From contig CAJBLC010000075.1 of assembly GCA_903953805.1 (NCBI GenBank), positions 1 through 20,616 on the forward strand: DNA of 20,616 nucleotides, read 5' to 3'. Made by a program: the position numbers and the translations under genes. This document shows, piece after piece, positions 12,960-20,616 of this stretch; positions within the stretch are counted from its first letter, which is position 1; every line of letters starts with the position of its first letter. The notes beneath the pieces are model-generated. The model was not told the DNA's origin and did no database searches. It was given only the letters and a program-made list of their open reading frames with translations. Origin of the DNA: an uncultured Actinomycetes bacterium (GTDB lineage: Bacteria; Actinomycetota; Actinomycetes; Nanopelagicales; Nanopelagicaceae).

Positions 12960-14540
12960 TTAAATATCGTCGATATCGAATTCTACAAATGGTGTTGATG
13001 GTTGGTCGCTCGGGATAGAAGATATCGGCTCACTCGTGATAGGAATTCCTGGATTCTTCGGAAGGGTCACGACAAAGTGAGCACCATAACCTGGTCGACC
13101 CCATGCCTTAAGAACTCCTTGATGAAGTTTCGTATCATCTAACGCGATCGCTAGGCCAAGACCAGTTCCACCGCGCAACCGCGAACGGGATGGGTCAGCT
13201 CGCCAGAATCGATCAAAGAGTCGCTCTGAATCTCGCTCTGTAAATCCAATACCGTAATCTCGAACTCCGATTGCGACCTCGTGCTCACTCTGAGCCAAAG
13301 TGACTACTACGCCTTTGTTCTCGCTATGGTCGATAGCATTTGAGACAAGATTTCGAACGATTCGCTCAATTCTCCGATCATCGACGAGTGCCTGATACTC
13401 AGCATCTGGCGCGACAAAGGAGAACTCTTTAAGCTGGTTGGCCTGCAATTGGTCCACAACTTTGAGGACGAGTGGCTTGAGATCGACCTCCTTCGTCTCC
13501 AAAATCGCAGCTCGGGCATCAAATCGGCTCACTTCCAAGAGATCTGCAAGGAGCATCTCGAAGCGATCAATTTGTGCGATAAGGAGCTCTGCGCTGCGAG
13601 ACGTTGCCGTATCTAATGAGTCACGAGAGTCGTAGATCAGTTGGGATGCCATGCGGATTGTGGTGAGCGGAGTGCGAAGTTCATGGGAGACATCAGAGAC
13701 GAAGCGTTGCTGAAGCCTTGATAGATTCTCCAAGCGTGAGATCTGTTGCTGCATCGAGAGCGCCATCTCGTTAAAGGAGATCGCTAGCCGCCCCATCTCA
13801 TCTTCACCTTTAATAACCAATCGTCGATCCAAATCACCTTCGGTGAGCTTTGCAGCAACTTCAGCAACTTCTCGAACTGGCAATACGACTTTTCGCACGA
13901 CATACCAGGTAATGAGCGCAATCATGAGAACCAAGACAAGGGCAGTTCCGAGCATCCAGCCACGGATCAAGCTAATGAGTTGCTTCTGCTGTGTGAGCGG
14001 GAAGAGATAGTAGATCTCATAGATGGAACTTGGCGGTATTCCGACGACTCGTCCAACTGCGATCGCATCGATTACTACACCAGGCCTATTGGCATAACGA
14101 ATCTTTACTCGCATAGATTGGGAGAAGAAATTCTTTCTCACCTGCGTACGTAGCGATTGCGGGATCGTTGAGAGCAGAACCTTATTTGAGCTACCTTGGA
14201 AGACGGTTGAAAACTTGGCGGTCGCTGGAGTTGCCAACATAATAGTTTCGCGGACAGAGGTCGTAGGACTTACCTCGCTCGCCTTAAAAATTCCCCGAAT
14301 AACTTTCTCGAGTGAGATATCAGTCCGATAGCGAGTGGCGTCGAGTTGTGATTGCGTGTAGTCAACGAGCGATTGCGCCTCTGATGTAGCGGCATTGCTC
14401 TTCTCGCGATAAACACCATTACCGATCTTCTGATACAGAAGGGTTCCCACGATGGCAGTAACAATGATGGAGATGAGCACAGATGAACCGATCACTTGAA
14501 GCAGGATCGACCTGCGCCAACGGCGGAGAAAGGTTCTCAC
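12960..14540 (-). CDS. mtrB: Sensor histidine kinase MtrB
   Basis: The 526-residue protein has a basic N-terminus, one membrane helix at about 12-36, an extracytoplasmic sensor region (about 37-192), a second helix at about 195-215, a HAMP linker (about 216-268), HisKA with FVSDVSHELRTPL (phospho-acceptor H286), and HATPase with N397/N401, a DYGIG G1 box (428-432) and GGTGLGLA (457-464). The tail after 495 is acidic and Ser/Pro-rich. MtrB pairs with MtrA to control cell-wall hydrolases and division in Actinobacteria. The GTG start lies 10 nt after the mtrA stop. The lipoprotein gene lpqB, which normally follows mtrB and modulates it, is absent: comF follows instead. Confidence 0.94.
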   Translation of the reverse strand: MRTFLRRWRRSILLQVIGSSVLISIIVTAIVGTLLYQKIGNGVYREKSNAATSEAQSLVDYTQSQLDATRYRTDISLEKVIRGIFKASEVSPTTSVRETIMLATPATAKFSTVFQGSSNKVLLSTIPQSLRTQVRKNFFSQSMRVKIRYANRPGVVIDAIAVGRVVGIPPSSIYEIYYLFPLTQQKQLISLIRGWMLGTALVLVLMIALITWYVVRKVVLPVREVAEVAAKLTEGDLDRRLVIKGEDEMGRLAISFNEMALSMQQQISRLENLSRLQQRFVSDVSHELRTPLTTIRMASQLIYDSRDSLDTATSRSAELLIAQIDRFEMLLADLLEVSRFDARAAILETKEVDLKPLVLKVVDQLQANQLKEFSFVAPDAEYQALVDDRRIERIVRNLVSNAIDHSENKGVVVTLAQSEHEVAIGVRDYGIGFTERDSERLFDRFWRADPSRSRLRGGTGLGLAIALDDTKLHQGVLKAWGRPGYGAHFVVTLPKNPGIPITSEPISSIPSDQPSTPFVEFDIDDI

Positions 14541-14550
14541 GACAAGGCCA

Positions 14551-15228
14551 CTAGCTCAGATTGCCGGCTTTGTAGCCCACGCCTCGAACGGTCTGAATGA
14601 GCTCTGGATTATCGGGGTCGCGCTCTACCTTCGAACGCAGACGTTGCACGTGAACATTTACCAACCGGGTATCGGTCGCATGCTGGTAGCCCCAGACTTC
14701 ACTGAGAAGTGCTTCACGAGTAAATACTCGACCCGGCTCCTTTGCGAGTGCAACCAAGAGATCAAACTCCAACCGGGTTAACGGAATGGTGCGACCATCA
14801 CGAGTAAGTGAATGAGCAACTTGGTCGATGGTGATATCACCAATGCGCAACGAGTTGGAAGGTTCTGCAGGAGTTCTGCGTAGACGAACCTTTAAACGGG
14901 CAACCAATTCAGAGTTCTTAAATGGCTTCACCATGTAATCATCTGCACCAGCTTCGAGGCCAAGGACGACATCGTGAGAATCACCCTTTGCAGTAAGCAT
15001 CACGATCGGCACCATGGACTCTGCCCGGATCTGGCGACAAATTTCTACGCCATCAACTCCGGGCAGCATCACATCTAAAAGTACGAGATCAGGCTTATTG
15101 ACTCGAAATTCATCGAGCGCTTGATCTCCATGATTGACGAGATCGACCTCATATCCAGCACCGTTAAGCACAATGCCTAACATCTCTGCTAGATCTTGAT
15201 CGTCATCAACAACCATGATGAGAGGCAT
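14551..15228 (-). CDS. mtrA: Response regulator MtrA (OmpR family)
   Basis: The protein has 225 residues. The receiver domain has acidic D8-D10, phospho-acceptor D52 (LLDVMLPG), T79 and K101 (VKPF). The OmpR-type winged helix at about 128-222 includes LTRLEFDLLVALA, the recognition-helix region HATDTRLVNVHVQRLRSKVE and the final RGVGYKAG. It is close to MtrA of mycobacteria. The frame is open to a TTG at 15246, but the ATG at 15228 is preferred: it overlaps the ahcY stop by one base (TAATG) and directly begins the receiver strand MPLIMVVDDD. The overlap implies coupling with ahcY. The thymidylate kinase gene found between sahH and mtrA in mycobacteria is missing. Confidence 0.95.
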   Translation of the reverse strand: MPLIMVVDDDQDLAEMLGIVLNGAGYEVDLVNHGDQALDEFRVNKPDLVLLDVMLPGVDGVEICRQIRAESMVPIVMLTAKGDSHDVVLGLEAGADDYMVKPFKNSELVARLKVRLRRTPAEPSNSLRIGDITIDQVAHSLTRDGRTIPLTRLEFDLLVALAKEPGRVFTREALLSEVWGYQHATDTRLVNVHVQRLRSKVERDPDNPELIQTVRGVGYKAGNLS

Positions 15229-16505
15229 TAGGAACCGTGCTCCCAAGAGTTGAGGTAGAGCTCTTGTGCTGGTGTCAGTACATCGATTGATGCACCCATG
15301 CTCGCAAGCTTCAAGCTAGCAACTTCCTTATCGATTGCAGTTGGCACTTCATGAAGTCCGGCACCGAGATCCTTTGCAGCTTTGAGCAACCACTCTGCAG
15401 TGAGAGCCTGATCAGAGAAGGACATATCCATCACTGAAGCTGGGTGGCCTTCAGCAGCGCCGAGGTTAACGAGGCGACCTTCGGCAACAAGGAGGATACG
15501 ACGACCATCAGCAAGGACATATTCATCAGTCTGATGGCGGATCTTCGAGTTCTTCTGCTTGGCATTCTGCTCAAGCCAGGCAACGTCAATTTCAATATCG
15601 AAGTGGCCAGAGTTAGCGAGAATTGCGCCATCCTTCATCACGGCGAAGTGCTCGTCGCGTAGGACATCGCGGTTACCTGTGACGGTAATGAAGAAGTCAC
15701 CAATCTTCGCTGCTTCGACGCCAGGCATTACGCGGTAGCCCTGCATCAATGCATCAAGTGCCTTTGTTGGATCAATCTCAGTAATGATGACATCTGCGCC
15801 CATACCTTTTGCGCGCTCAGCAACACCCTTACCGCAATAGCCAAAGCCACATACGACAACGGTTGAACCTGCGATCAAAGAGTTAGTTGCGCGGAAGATC
15901 GCATCCCAAGTTGATTGTCCGGTACCGAAGCGATTATCGAACATATGCTTGGTGTCGGTGTCATTGACGGCGATCATTGGAAACTTAAGCGCTCCATCTT
16001 TCGCCATCTGCGAGAGGCGGATAACACCGGTCGTTGTCTCTTCGCAACCACCTTGGATTCCTGCAAGAAGTTCAGTACGTGTTGTGTGAAGAGTATTAAC
16101 GAGGTCGCAACCATCATCAAAGACAAAGTCAGGCTTGATATCAAGTGCAGCGTTGAGATGTGAGTAGTAACCATCACGGTCAACAGCATTGCGTGCAAAG
16201 ACGCTTATTCCATATTCATGGACAAGTGCGGCAGCAGTGTCATCTTGGGTAGACAATGGGTTCGATGCGCAGAGCGCAATCTCTGCTCCACCAGCCTTGA
16301 GCGCGATCATTAAATTCGCGGTCTCAGTTGTCACGTGCATGCAGGCAGCGATACGAGTTCCAGCAAATGGCTTCTCTTTCGCAAAACGATCACGAATCTG
16401 CGCAAGTACTGGCATGCTCCGGCCAGCCCACTCAATGCGCTTCTTTCCTTCAGCGGCTAGCGCTGGGTTTGCAATCTCACTCCGAATGGATGTTTCTACG
16501 GTCAC
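15228..16505 (-). CDS. ahcY: Adenosylhomocysteinase (SAH hydrolase), short form
   Basis: The enzyme hydrolyses S-adenosylhomocysteine to adenosine and homocysteine using bound NAD. Diagnostic stretches are IAACMHVTTETANL, FDDGCDLVN, FPMIAVNDTDTKHMFDN, GTGQS and the NAD loop VVCGFGYCGKG. At 425 residues it is about 60-70 shorter than the mycobacterial and streptomycete enzymes. It ends LNSWEHGS, as in the archaeal/Thermotoga-like short type, rather than the P-x-x-Y-R-Y tail of the long type. The GTG start at 16505 has a strong AGGAG SD 7 nt upstream. The gene begins the run ahcY, mtrA, mtrB, comF, secA and overlaps mtrA by one base. Confidence 0.96.
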   Translation of the reverse strand: MTVETSIRSEIANPALAAEGKKRIEWAGRSMPVLAQIRDRFAKEKPFAGTRIAACMHVTTETANLMIALKAGGAEIALCASNPLSTQDDTAAALVHEYGISVFARNAVDRDGYYSHLNAALDIKPDFVFDDGCDLVNTLHTTRTELLAGIQGGCEETTTGVIRLSQMAKDGALKFPMIAVNDTDTKHMFDNRFGTGQSTWDAIFRATNSLIAGSTVVVCGFGYCGKGVAERAKGMGADVIITEIDPTKALDALMQGYRVMPGVEAAKIGDFFITVTGNRDVLRDEHFAVMKDGAILANSGHFDIEIDVAWLEQNAKQKNSKIRHQTDEYVLADGRRILLVAEGRLVNLGAAEGHPASVMDMSFSDQALTAEWLLKAAKDLGAGLHEVPTAIDKEVASLKLASMGASIDVLTPAQELYLNSWEHGS

Positions 16506-16512
16506 GGCTGTG

Positions 16513-16517
16513 CTCCT
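16513..16517 (-). promoter_or_regulatory. Strong Shine-Dalgarno site of ahcY
   Basis: AGGAG lies 7 nt before the GTG start codon (AGGAGCACAGCC then GTG). This is the best SD in the window and implies a leadered mRNA, unlike the leaderless-looking manB start. Confidence 0.6.
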
Positions 16518-16573
16518 ATTTTCTCTGGTATTACTGTGAATACAAAGGTGTAAGCGTCGAAATAGACTTCTTC

Positions 16574-16585
16574 GTGAGGCCTCAC
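16574..16585. repeat. Perfect 12-bp palindrome between manB and ahcY
   Basis: GTGAGGCCTCAC lies in the 95-bp gap upstream of ahcY. It could be an operator or part of a terminator region for manB, though no T tract follows. By chance a handful of 12-bp palindromes are expected in a window of this size, so its location is the only argument for function. Confidence 0.3.
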
Positions 16586-16600
16586 TAGATAGCGCAAAGA

Positions 16601-17968
16601 TTACCTGATGAGGGCGAGTACGCGATCCCGAACGCGCGCCATCTCCTGCGCGCTATGAGCCTCAACATTAAGTCTGAGGAGGGGTTCGGTATTTGAGCCC
16701 CGCACGTTGAACCACCAATCGGGCCCTGAGACGGTGAAGCCATCGAGATCGTCGACTGGGAACTCACCTTCGAAAGTTGCCTTAATCATCGCCAGTGCGG
16801 CAGCGGTATCGGCCACCTTGGTATTGATCTCTCCACTTGAGTAATAACGGTCATACGGAGCCAAGAGCTCCGAGAGCGGAAGATCACTTGCCGCGAGCTC
16901 TGAGAGGGCGAAGAGCGCTGCCAGCATCCCCGAATCGGCACGCCAGAAATTTCCAAAGTAGAAGTGTCCGGAATGCTCGCCGCCAAATACTGCACCAGTC
17001 TCCGCCATCAACTTCTTAATGTACGAATGGCCAACGCGAGAACGGATTGCTGTTCCGCCATGTTCTTCAACAATCTCTGGCACAGCACGTGAACTGATTA
17101 AGTTATAAATAATGGTTGCCCCAGGTTGGCGCTTTAACTCACGTACGGCAATCAACGCAGTGAGCGTAGAAGGATTTACCAACTCGCCCTTCTCGTCGAC
17201 AAGGAAACAGCGATCGGCATCACCATCAAAGGCGAGTCCAATATCTGCCTTCTCTGCCTTCACTCGCTTCTGGAGGTCAACGAGGTTTGCAGCTTCGATG
17301 GGATTAGCCTCATGGTTTGGGAAGGTGCCATCTAATTCAAAATACATAGGTGTGAGATCAACATTGAGCTTTGCCATAACCGCAGGAGCGGTGTAACCAG
17401 CCATGCCATTACCGGCATCAATCACTACCTTGAGCTGTCTCGCATTCGCAGTGGTCTTCGCATCAAAGAGGGAGAGGAGAAAATCGGCATACTCTTCCAA
17501 CATCGGTTGATCATGCGAGACCCCAGGAGCTCGCAACGCCATCGGTACGCCGTGAAGAATTAATTCACGAATCCGAATGAGCCCCGACTCTTTACCAATC
17601 GGCCGAGCACCACTCTTGCAAAGCTTAATTCCATTGTATTCCGCTGGATTATGACTTGCGGTAAACATTGCACCAGGAAGGTTGAGTTTACCGGCAGCAA
17701 AATAGAGGAGATCTGTCGATGCTAAGCCAATGCGAATGACATCAAAACCTTGAGACATAACGCCATCTGCAAAGGCGGTAGCGAGAACTGGTGAACTAGG
17801 CCGCATATCTTCGCCGATGACTACGGTAGAAGGTTCGCGCTCTTCCTCAAGAAATTTTGCATAGGCACAGCCAAGAGCAAAAGCGAACTCTGCTGTTACT
17901 TCACCATCGACTAAGCCACGGATGTCATATGCCTTGATGATTGCGTCGAGTTGCTCTGCAGTAAACAT
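16601..17968 (-). CDS. manB: Phosphomannomutase/phosphoglucomutase
   Basis: The 455-residue protein is an alpha-D-phosphohexomutase that interconverts hexose 6- and 1-phosphates, feeding GDP-mannose and cell-wall or glycolipid synthesis. The phosphoserine loop is TASHNPAEYNG with S105. The metal-binding loop DGDADR is at 248-253, the sugar-recognition loop GEHSGH at 330-335, and the C-terminal phosphate-binding RGSNTEPLLRLNVE at about 424-437. Mannose versus glucose preference cannot be read with certainty; synteny with the mycobacterial manB (Rv3257c), next to the DUF3499 gene, supports the name. The ATG at 17968 has TAGATT exactly 6 nt upstream, so it may have its own leaderless transcript. 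Confidence 0.93.
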   Translation of the reverse strand: MFTAEQLDAIIKAYDIRGLVDGEVTAEFAFALGCAYAKFLEEEREPSTVVIGEDMRPSSPVLATAFADGVMSQGFDVIRIGLASTDLLYFAAGKLNLPGAMFTASHNPAEYNGIKLCKSGARPIGKESGLIRIRELILHGVPMALRAPGVSHDQPMLEEYADFLLSLFDAKTTANARQLKVVIDAGNGMAGYTAPAVMAKLNVDLTPMYFELDGTFPNHEANPIEAANLVDLQKRVKAEKADIGLAFDGDADRCFLVDEKGELVNPSTLTALIAVRELKRQPGATIIYNLISSRAVPEIVEEHGGTAIRSRVGHSYIKKLMAETGAVFGGEHSGHFYFGNFWRADSGMLAALFALSELAASDLPLSELLAPYDRYYSSGEINTKVADTAAALAMIKATFEGEFPVDDLDGFTVSGPDWWFNVRGSNTEPLLRLNVEAHSAQEMARVRDRVLALIR

Positions 17969-17974
17969 GTAGTA

Positions 17975-17980
17975 AATCTA
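17975..17980 (-). promoter_or_regulatory. Putative leaderless -10 hexamer for manB
   Basis: TAGATT ends 6 nt before the manB ATG, in the 21-nt gap after the DUF3499 stop. The identical hexamer precedes the DUF3499 gene. Confidence 0.45.
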
Positions 17981-17989
17981 GCGGTCGAA

Positions 17990-18370
17990 TTACTGGGAGG
18001 GAATTGCGCGCAGGTGGCCGCGTCGACCGATTTCTGCGCCAGCTGGTGTGCTCGCGATAGTGGGAGCCTGCGCCTTCATCGAACCTACTTCGCGTACCGC
18101 ATCAGCGATCGCCATAATGTCATCGTTATTTGGGCCAGCTTCGTGATCGCTCGCCTCAGCTTTTATGACCGTCCAACCGTTAGGTAACGTCAACTTCTCT
18201 GAATGCTCGAGACACAAGTCGTATGCATGAGGTTCGGCAAAGGTTGCGAGTTCACCCAAGATCGCCGTGGAGTCGGCATAGATGTAGGTCAAGGTGCGAA
18301 GCGCTGGCTTACGGCAACTAGCGCGGGAGCAGCCGCGACTGCCGCGACGAACCGGTTGGCTGCTTCTCAT
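17990..18370 (-). CDS. DUF3499 family protein (Rv3258c-like)
   Basis: The 126-residue protein has a basic N-terminus, then CSRASCRKPALRTLTYIYADSTAILG and FAEPHAYDLCLEHSEKL. Cysteines C14, C19 and the YDLCLEH cysteine and histidine could form a zinc-ribbon-like site. This matches the DUF3499 family, found next to manB and whiB2 in Actinobacteria; no function is known to me. The C-terminal 45 residues look disordered and end GRRGHLRAIPSQ. It begins 10 nt after the DUF5719 stop and ends 21 nt before manB, with its own TAGATT hexamer 7 nt upstream. Confidence 0.88.
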   Translation of the reverse strand: MRSSQPVRRGSRGCSRASCRKPALRTLTYIYADSTAILGELATFAEPHAYDLCLEHSEKLTLPNGWTVIKAEASDHEAGPNNDDIMAIADAVREVGSMKAQAPTIASTPAGAEIGRRGHLRAIPSQ

Positions 18371-18377
18371 AGTTTTA

Positions 18378-18383
18378 AATCTA
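18378..18383 (-). promoter_or_regulatory. Putative leaderless -10 hexamer for the DUF3499 gene
   Basis: TAGATT lies 7 nt before the ATG at 18370. Its TAG is the stop codon of the DUF5719 gene (18381-18383), as in the aquaporin/YeiH case. Confidence 0.4.
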
Positions 18384-19682
18384 GTGGGTCAAGGTATGAA
18401 CATCGTTGAACGGCAGGGCCGTGTTTTCTACCGATACTCCAGGAGCTACTGGAAGGTATGTCAGTCCGCCACCAGTGACGAGAGCACCGACATAGGTACG
18501 TGATCCACGAGGAACGGTAAAGCGAAGGCTATTAACACCAATTTTTGGCGCCCAGATAGCGATATCGCTGCCAGTGATTGTTTGGCTAAAGCTCTTGCCG
18601 TTGGAGTATTTTCCAGAGAGAGTGAAGCGGATCTCGGTACCGAGAGCGCAGATAACAGGAGTTGCTCCCCCAAAGTTCATGCTGGTATCTGCCAGGGCTG
18701 GCGATGGTGCTGCCCACGCAAAATCACTAGAACCAATGGTGGTCAAGGCGCTTGCAACGATCGGCTGATCAGATTGAATGTGTAAGCCAAATGGTCCAGT
18801 CGTGGTGAGATTTTTGAGTGGGATTGTCACGACTTGGCCATGCTTCACCGAGAGGCCATCAAATCCAACTGGAATGAATTTCCCATCTGCCGATATAGCT
18901 TCTACTCGCAGTGTGGCATCAAGCGCGCCGGGGACTAGTAAGCGGAGCGAATTAATCACGCTGCTCTTATCTCCGTTATGCGGATACAACGCTGAGATAA
19001 ATAAATCTTTTGCCGGAGTTGAAGATGGTTTTACAAAATCTAATCCAAGAGCATGCAGTCCCTTTGCGCGTTGATCCAGGACAAAACTTGAAATCCGACC
19101 TGTTCGAGTGATGATATGCAACGCCATATTCTCTTCACCAGGTGCAAGTGCATCAAGTGGGAGCGTTGCTGCTGAGTTCGCTTTTACTTTCACTGAATGA
19201 ACTGCAAGAGCGACCTTCGATGTAAAGGCATAAATATCAACCGTGGATTCACTGAGACCAGAGTTCGCAAGATAGAGCGTTCCCTTGCTCGTTAATCCAC
19301 CTGAACCACCAACAAACCACTCATCCGGCGAACCGGGTGAACATGGAACAACGGCAATACCCGAACCTGGAAGCGATGAAGAACTTAGCGATATTCCAGC
19401 ATTACTATCTACCAGAATTGGATTACCTCTGCTTGGAATTGCAGAGCGAGAGCTCACAGCAAAACTTGTGCTCTTCCGATCGACTGCGCGAACTCCAAGT
19501 TTTGTTGCAGGGAGATAAAAAGTGGTTGTTCCTGCAGCGCTAATTGCTGGGCAGACTTGAGCCGGATAATTATGTGAGAGCGTCGCTGTCGGGCCACCTC
19601 GCGAAGGAAGGTAAGAGCCTGCGAGGCCTAGCGCGATAGCCACAAGCGAGGCAACGATGCGCAAGTCCACATTCTTCTTCAT
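18381..19682 (-). CDS. DUF5719-family secreted or membrane-anchored protein
   Basis: The product has 433 residues from the ATG at 19682 (MKKNVDLRIVASLVAIALGLAG). This is an N-terminal signal or anchor helix after two lysines, then an extracytoplasmic, beta-rich, Ser/Thr/Gly-rich body of repeated strand units. Three scattered cysteines are near residues 44, 114 and 345. No enzyme motif is visible. The layout and the position between a large glycosyltransferase and the DUF3499 gene fit the DUF5719 family of Actinobacteria, of unknown function. The ATG overlaps the stop of the upstream gene as TGATG; a GTG one codon earlier (19685) is possible. The context suggests an envelope role. Confidence 0.8.
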   Translation of the reverse strand: MKKNVDLRIVASLVAIALGLAGSYLPSRGGPTATLSHNYPAQVCPAISAAGTTTFYLPATKLGVRAVDRKSTSFAVSSRSAIPSRGNPILVDSNAGISLSSSSLPGSGIAVVPCSPGSPDEWFVGGSGGLTSKGTLYLANSGLSESTVDIYAFTSKVALAVHSVKVKANSAATLPLDALAPGEENMALHIITRTGRISSFVLDQRAKGLHALGLDFVKPSSTPAKDLFISALYPHNGDKSSVINSLRLLVPGALDATLRVEAISADGKFIPVGFDGLSVKHGQVVTIPLKNLTTTGPFGLHIQSDQPIVASALTTIGSSDFAWAAPSPALADTSMNFGGATPVICALGTEIRFTLSGKYSNGKSFSQTITGSDIAIWAPKIGVNSLRFTVPRGSRTYVGALVTGGGLTYLPVAPGVSVENTALPFNDVHTLTH

Positions 19683-20616
19683 CACAAGTTCCCCCCAGTC
19701 ACGCCATTAACTGGGCCGCTGAGATCTCTTCGCCGACGACCAGCTGGTAGCGCCATGACGATTGCAAAGATCAAGGTAATGAGTTCAACGGAGAGCAAAG
19801 CTCGGTGCAGAGTTCCATCGTACGAAAGTGTGATCTGCCCTGCCTGTGGGATTGTGAAAATTGGTAAACCGCTCGATGATTGTTGAAGTGGAATTGGCCG
19901 ACCATCCAGAAGAAGTCTCCAACTTTGATCGTACTTCTCTGCCAGGGTAACTGTGCCGGAACTCGGTACTTGAGCGATAGCGCTCACATCGTATGAATTC
20001 ATTCCAATTTTTTTGCCTGACGTATCAGTAAAGAGAATGCGTGGATTGCTACCAACTACGCGCCAAAGGATTCCATCGGTTGTCGAAGAGAGGCGAGTAA
20101 ATCCCCCAATGCCGTCGATCTCACGAACCAAGGTCACTGGTGCTGGATTCTCGAGGTAAAGATATTGAATGCCGTACTGACCCAGAACCCGCCCACTCGT
20201 TAATCCACTACCACTTGCTAATTCGTTCATCGCGATAGCTATTGCATCTGGGACCGCGATTGCCACATCAGCATCACCAAGTAAGAGCTCAGAACCACGT
20301 GTAACGAAGTAGGTAGTCTGCATAGGAGTTGAACGAAGAACCATCGTCTTTGGGCGATTTGGAGTTCGCTCGAGAGCACCAACAAAAGCTGGGATATGAG
20401 AGTTTGTCTGTGATGAGACAAGCGAGTTTGCTCCACCAGTGACCGCCCATACTGGGATAGCAATCAGGTTCAATCCCACGGAGATTGCGATAAGACTCCA
20501 TCCTGCATGACGCCAGCCGAGGCGACGTTCAGGAAGTGTGGGTAGATACTCTTGCGCGAATTTCAGCGTTGGCGCCAAGATGATTGCCATGGCGATCGCA
20601 ATCAATGGGCCGCTCC
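19682..20616 (-). CDS. C-terminal part of a large membrane glycosyltransferase-locus protein (partial)
   Basis: The frame is open to the right edge, so only the last 310 or so residues are seen. Two membrane helices (LIAIAMAIILAPTLKF and SLIAISVGLNLIAIPVWAV) precede an extracytoplasmic region of about 200 residues. That region includes EKYDQSWRLLLDGRPIPL. A last helix (LLSVELITLIFAIVMALPAG) and a basic RRRR tail follow. This is the usual C-terminal half of the large actinobacterial family 2 glycosyltransferase-type proteins encoded just before DUF5719 and DUF3499. The catalytic GT-A domain would lie outside the window, so the assignment rests on context and tail features. The stop overlaps the next ATG by one base. 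Confidence 0.7.
   Translation of the reverse strand, partial: SGPLIAIAMAIILAPTLKFAQEYLPTLPERRLGWRHAGWSLIAISVGLNLIAIPVWAVTGGANSLVSSQTNSHIPAFVGALERTPNRPKTMVLRSTPMQTTYFVTRGSELLLGDADVAIAVPDAIAIAMNELASGSGLTSGRVLGQYGIQYLYLENPAPVTLVREIDGIGGFTRLSSTTDGILWRVVGSNPRILFTDTSGKKIGMNSYDVSAIAQVPSSGTVTLAEKYDQSWRLLLDGRPIPLQQSSSGLPIFTIPQAGQITLSYDGTLHRALLSVELITLIFAIVMALPAGRRRRDLSGPVNGVTGGNL

Noticed and set aside
16506..16600. SAH or SAM riboswitch upstream of ahcY
   Set aside because: Only 95 nt with a short palindrome and an SD; I could not fold a known SAH or SAM aptamer core from it by eye.
1..20616. CRISPR arrays, tRNA/rRNA genes, insertion sequences, attachment sites
   Set aside because: No regularly spaced repeats, tRNA-like cloverleafs, transposase motifs or flanking repeats were seen; all sizeable stretches are filled by conserved genes.

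Overview
This window looks like a chromosomal block from a small-genome, mid-GC actinobacterium. The gene set and order recall the mycobacterial/streptomycete block manB, sahH, mtrA, mtrB, comF, secA, Rv3235, pdtaS. Compactness is extreme: there are 1-nt stop/start overlaps, and no gap reaches 300 bases. The moderate base composition would fit a streamlined freshwater lineage such as acI/Nanopelagicales (Ca. Planktophila or Nanopelagicus), but that placement is an inference. I see no mobile element, CRISPR array, tRNA or rRNA.

Layout. 1-1613 (minus): an aquaporin, then a YeiH/UPF0324-family membrane protein cut by the left edge. 1748-3443 (plus): the tRNA U34 hydroxylase trhO, then two small membrane proteins. 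3447-4982 (minus): cysK, cysE and an unlisted 32-codon membrane mini-protein whose ATG abuts the cysE stop. 5074-8876 (minus): a SAF-domain (CpaB/RcpC-like) protein, a CpaE/TadZ-like protein with a ruined P-loop, the PdtaS-type histidine kinase and a dienelactone-hydrolase-family enzyme. 8961-9530 (plus): an Rv3235-family protein, convergent with secA. 9537-16505 (minus): ahcY, mtrA, mtrB, comF, secA, with very tight junctions. 16601-20616 (minus): the C-terminal part of a large membrane glycosyltransferase, a DUF5719 secreted protein, a DUF3499 protein and manB.

How the genes work together. cysE and cysK make cysteine from serine, acetyl-CoA and sulfide. ahcY clears S-adenosylhomocysteine. 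mtrAB is an envelope/cell-cycle two-component system and secA drives protein export. The glycosyltransferase/DUF5719/manB group points to envelope glycan supply. The most unusual group is the SAF protein, pseudo-ATPase and PdtaS run: pieces normally seen near Tad/Flp pilus or signalling loci, here with no pilus genes in view.

Two global patterns stand out. First, many genes that begin a transcription unit show a TANNNT (or near) hexamer exactly 6-7 nt before ATG with no Shine-Dalgarno sequence, the signature of leaderless mRNAs. Internal genes instead use overlaps or purine-rich SD sites. Twice the -10 hexamer contains the stop codon of the upstream gene. Second, compared with the mycobacterial order, tmk, lpqB and hpf are missing from their usual places and their neighbours are fused tightly together.
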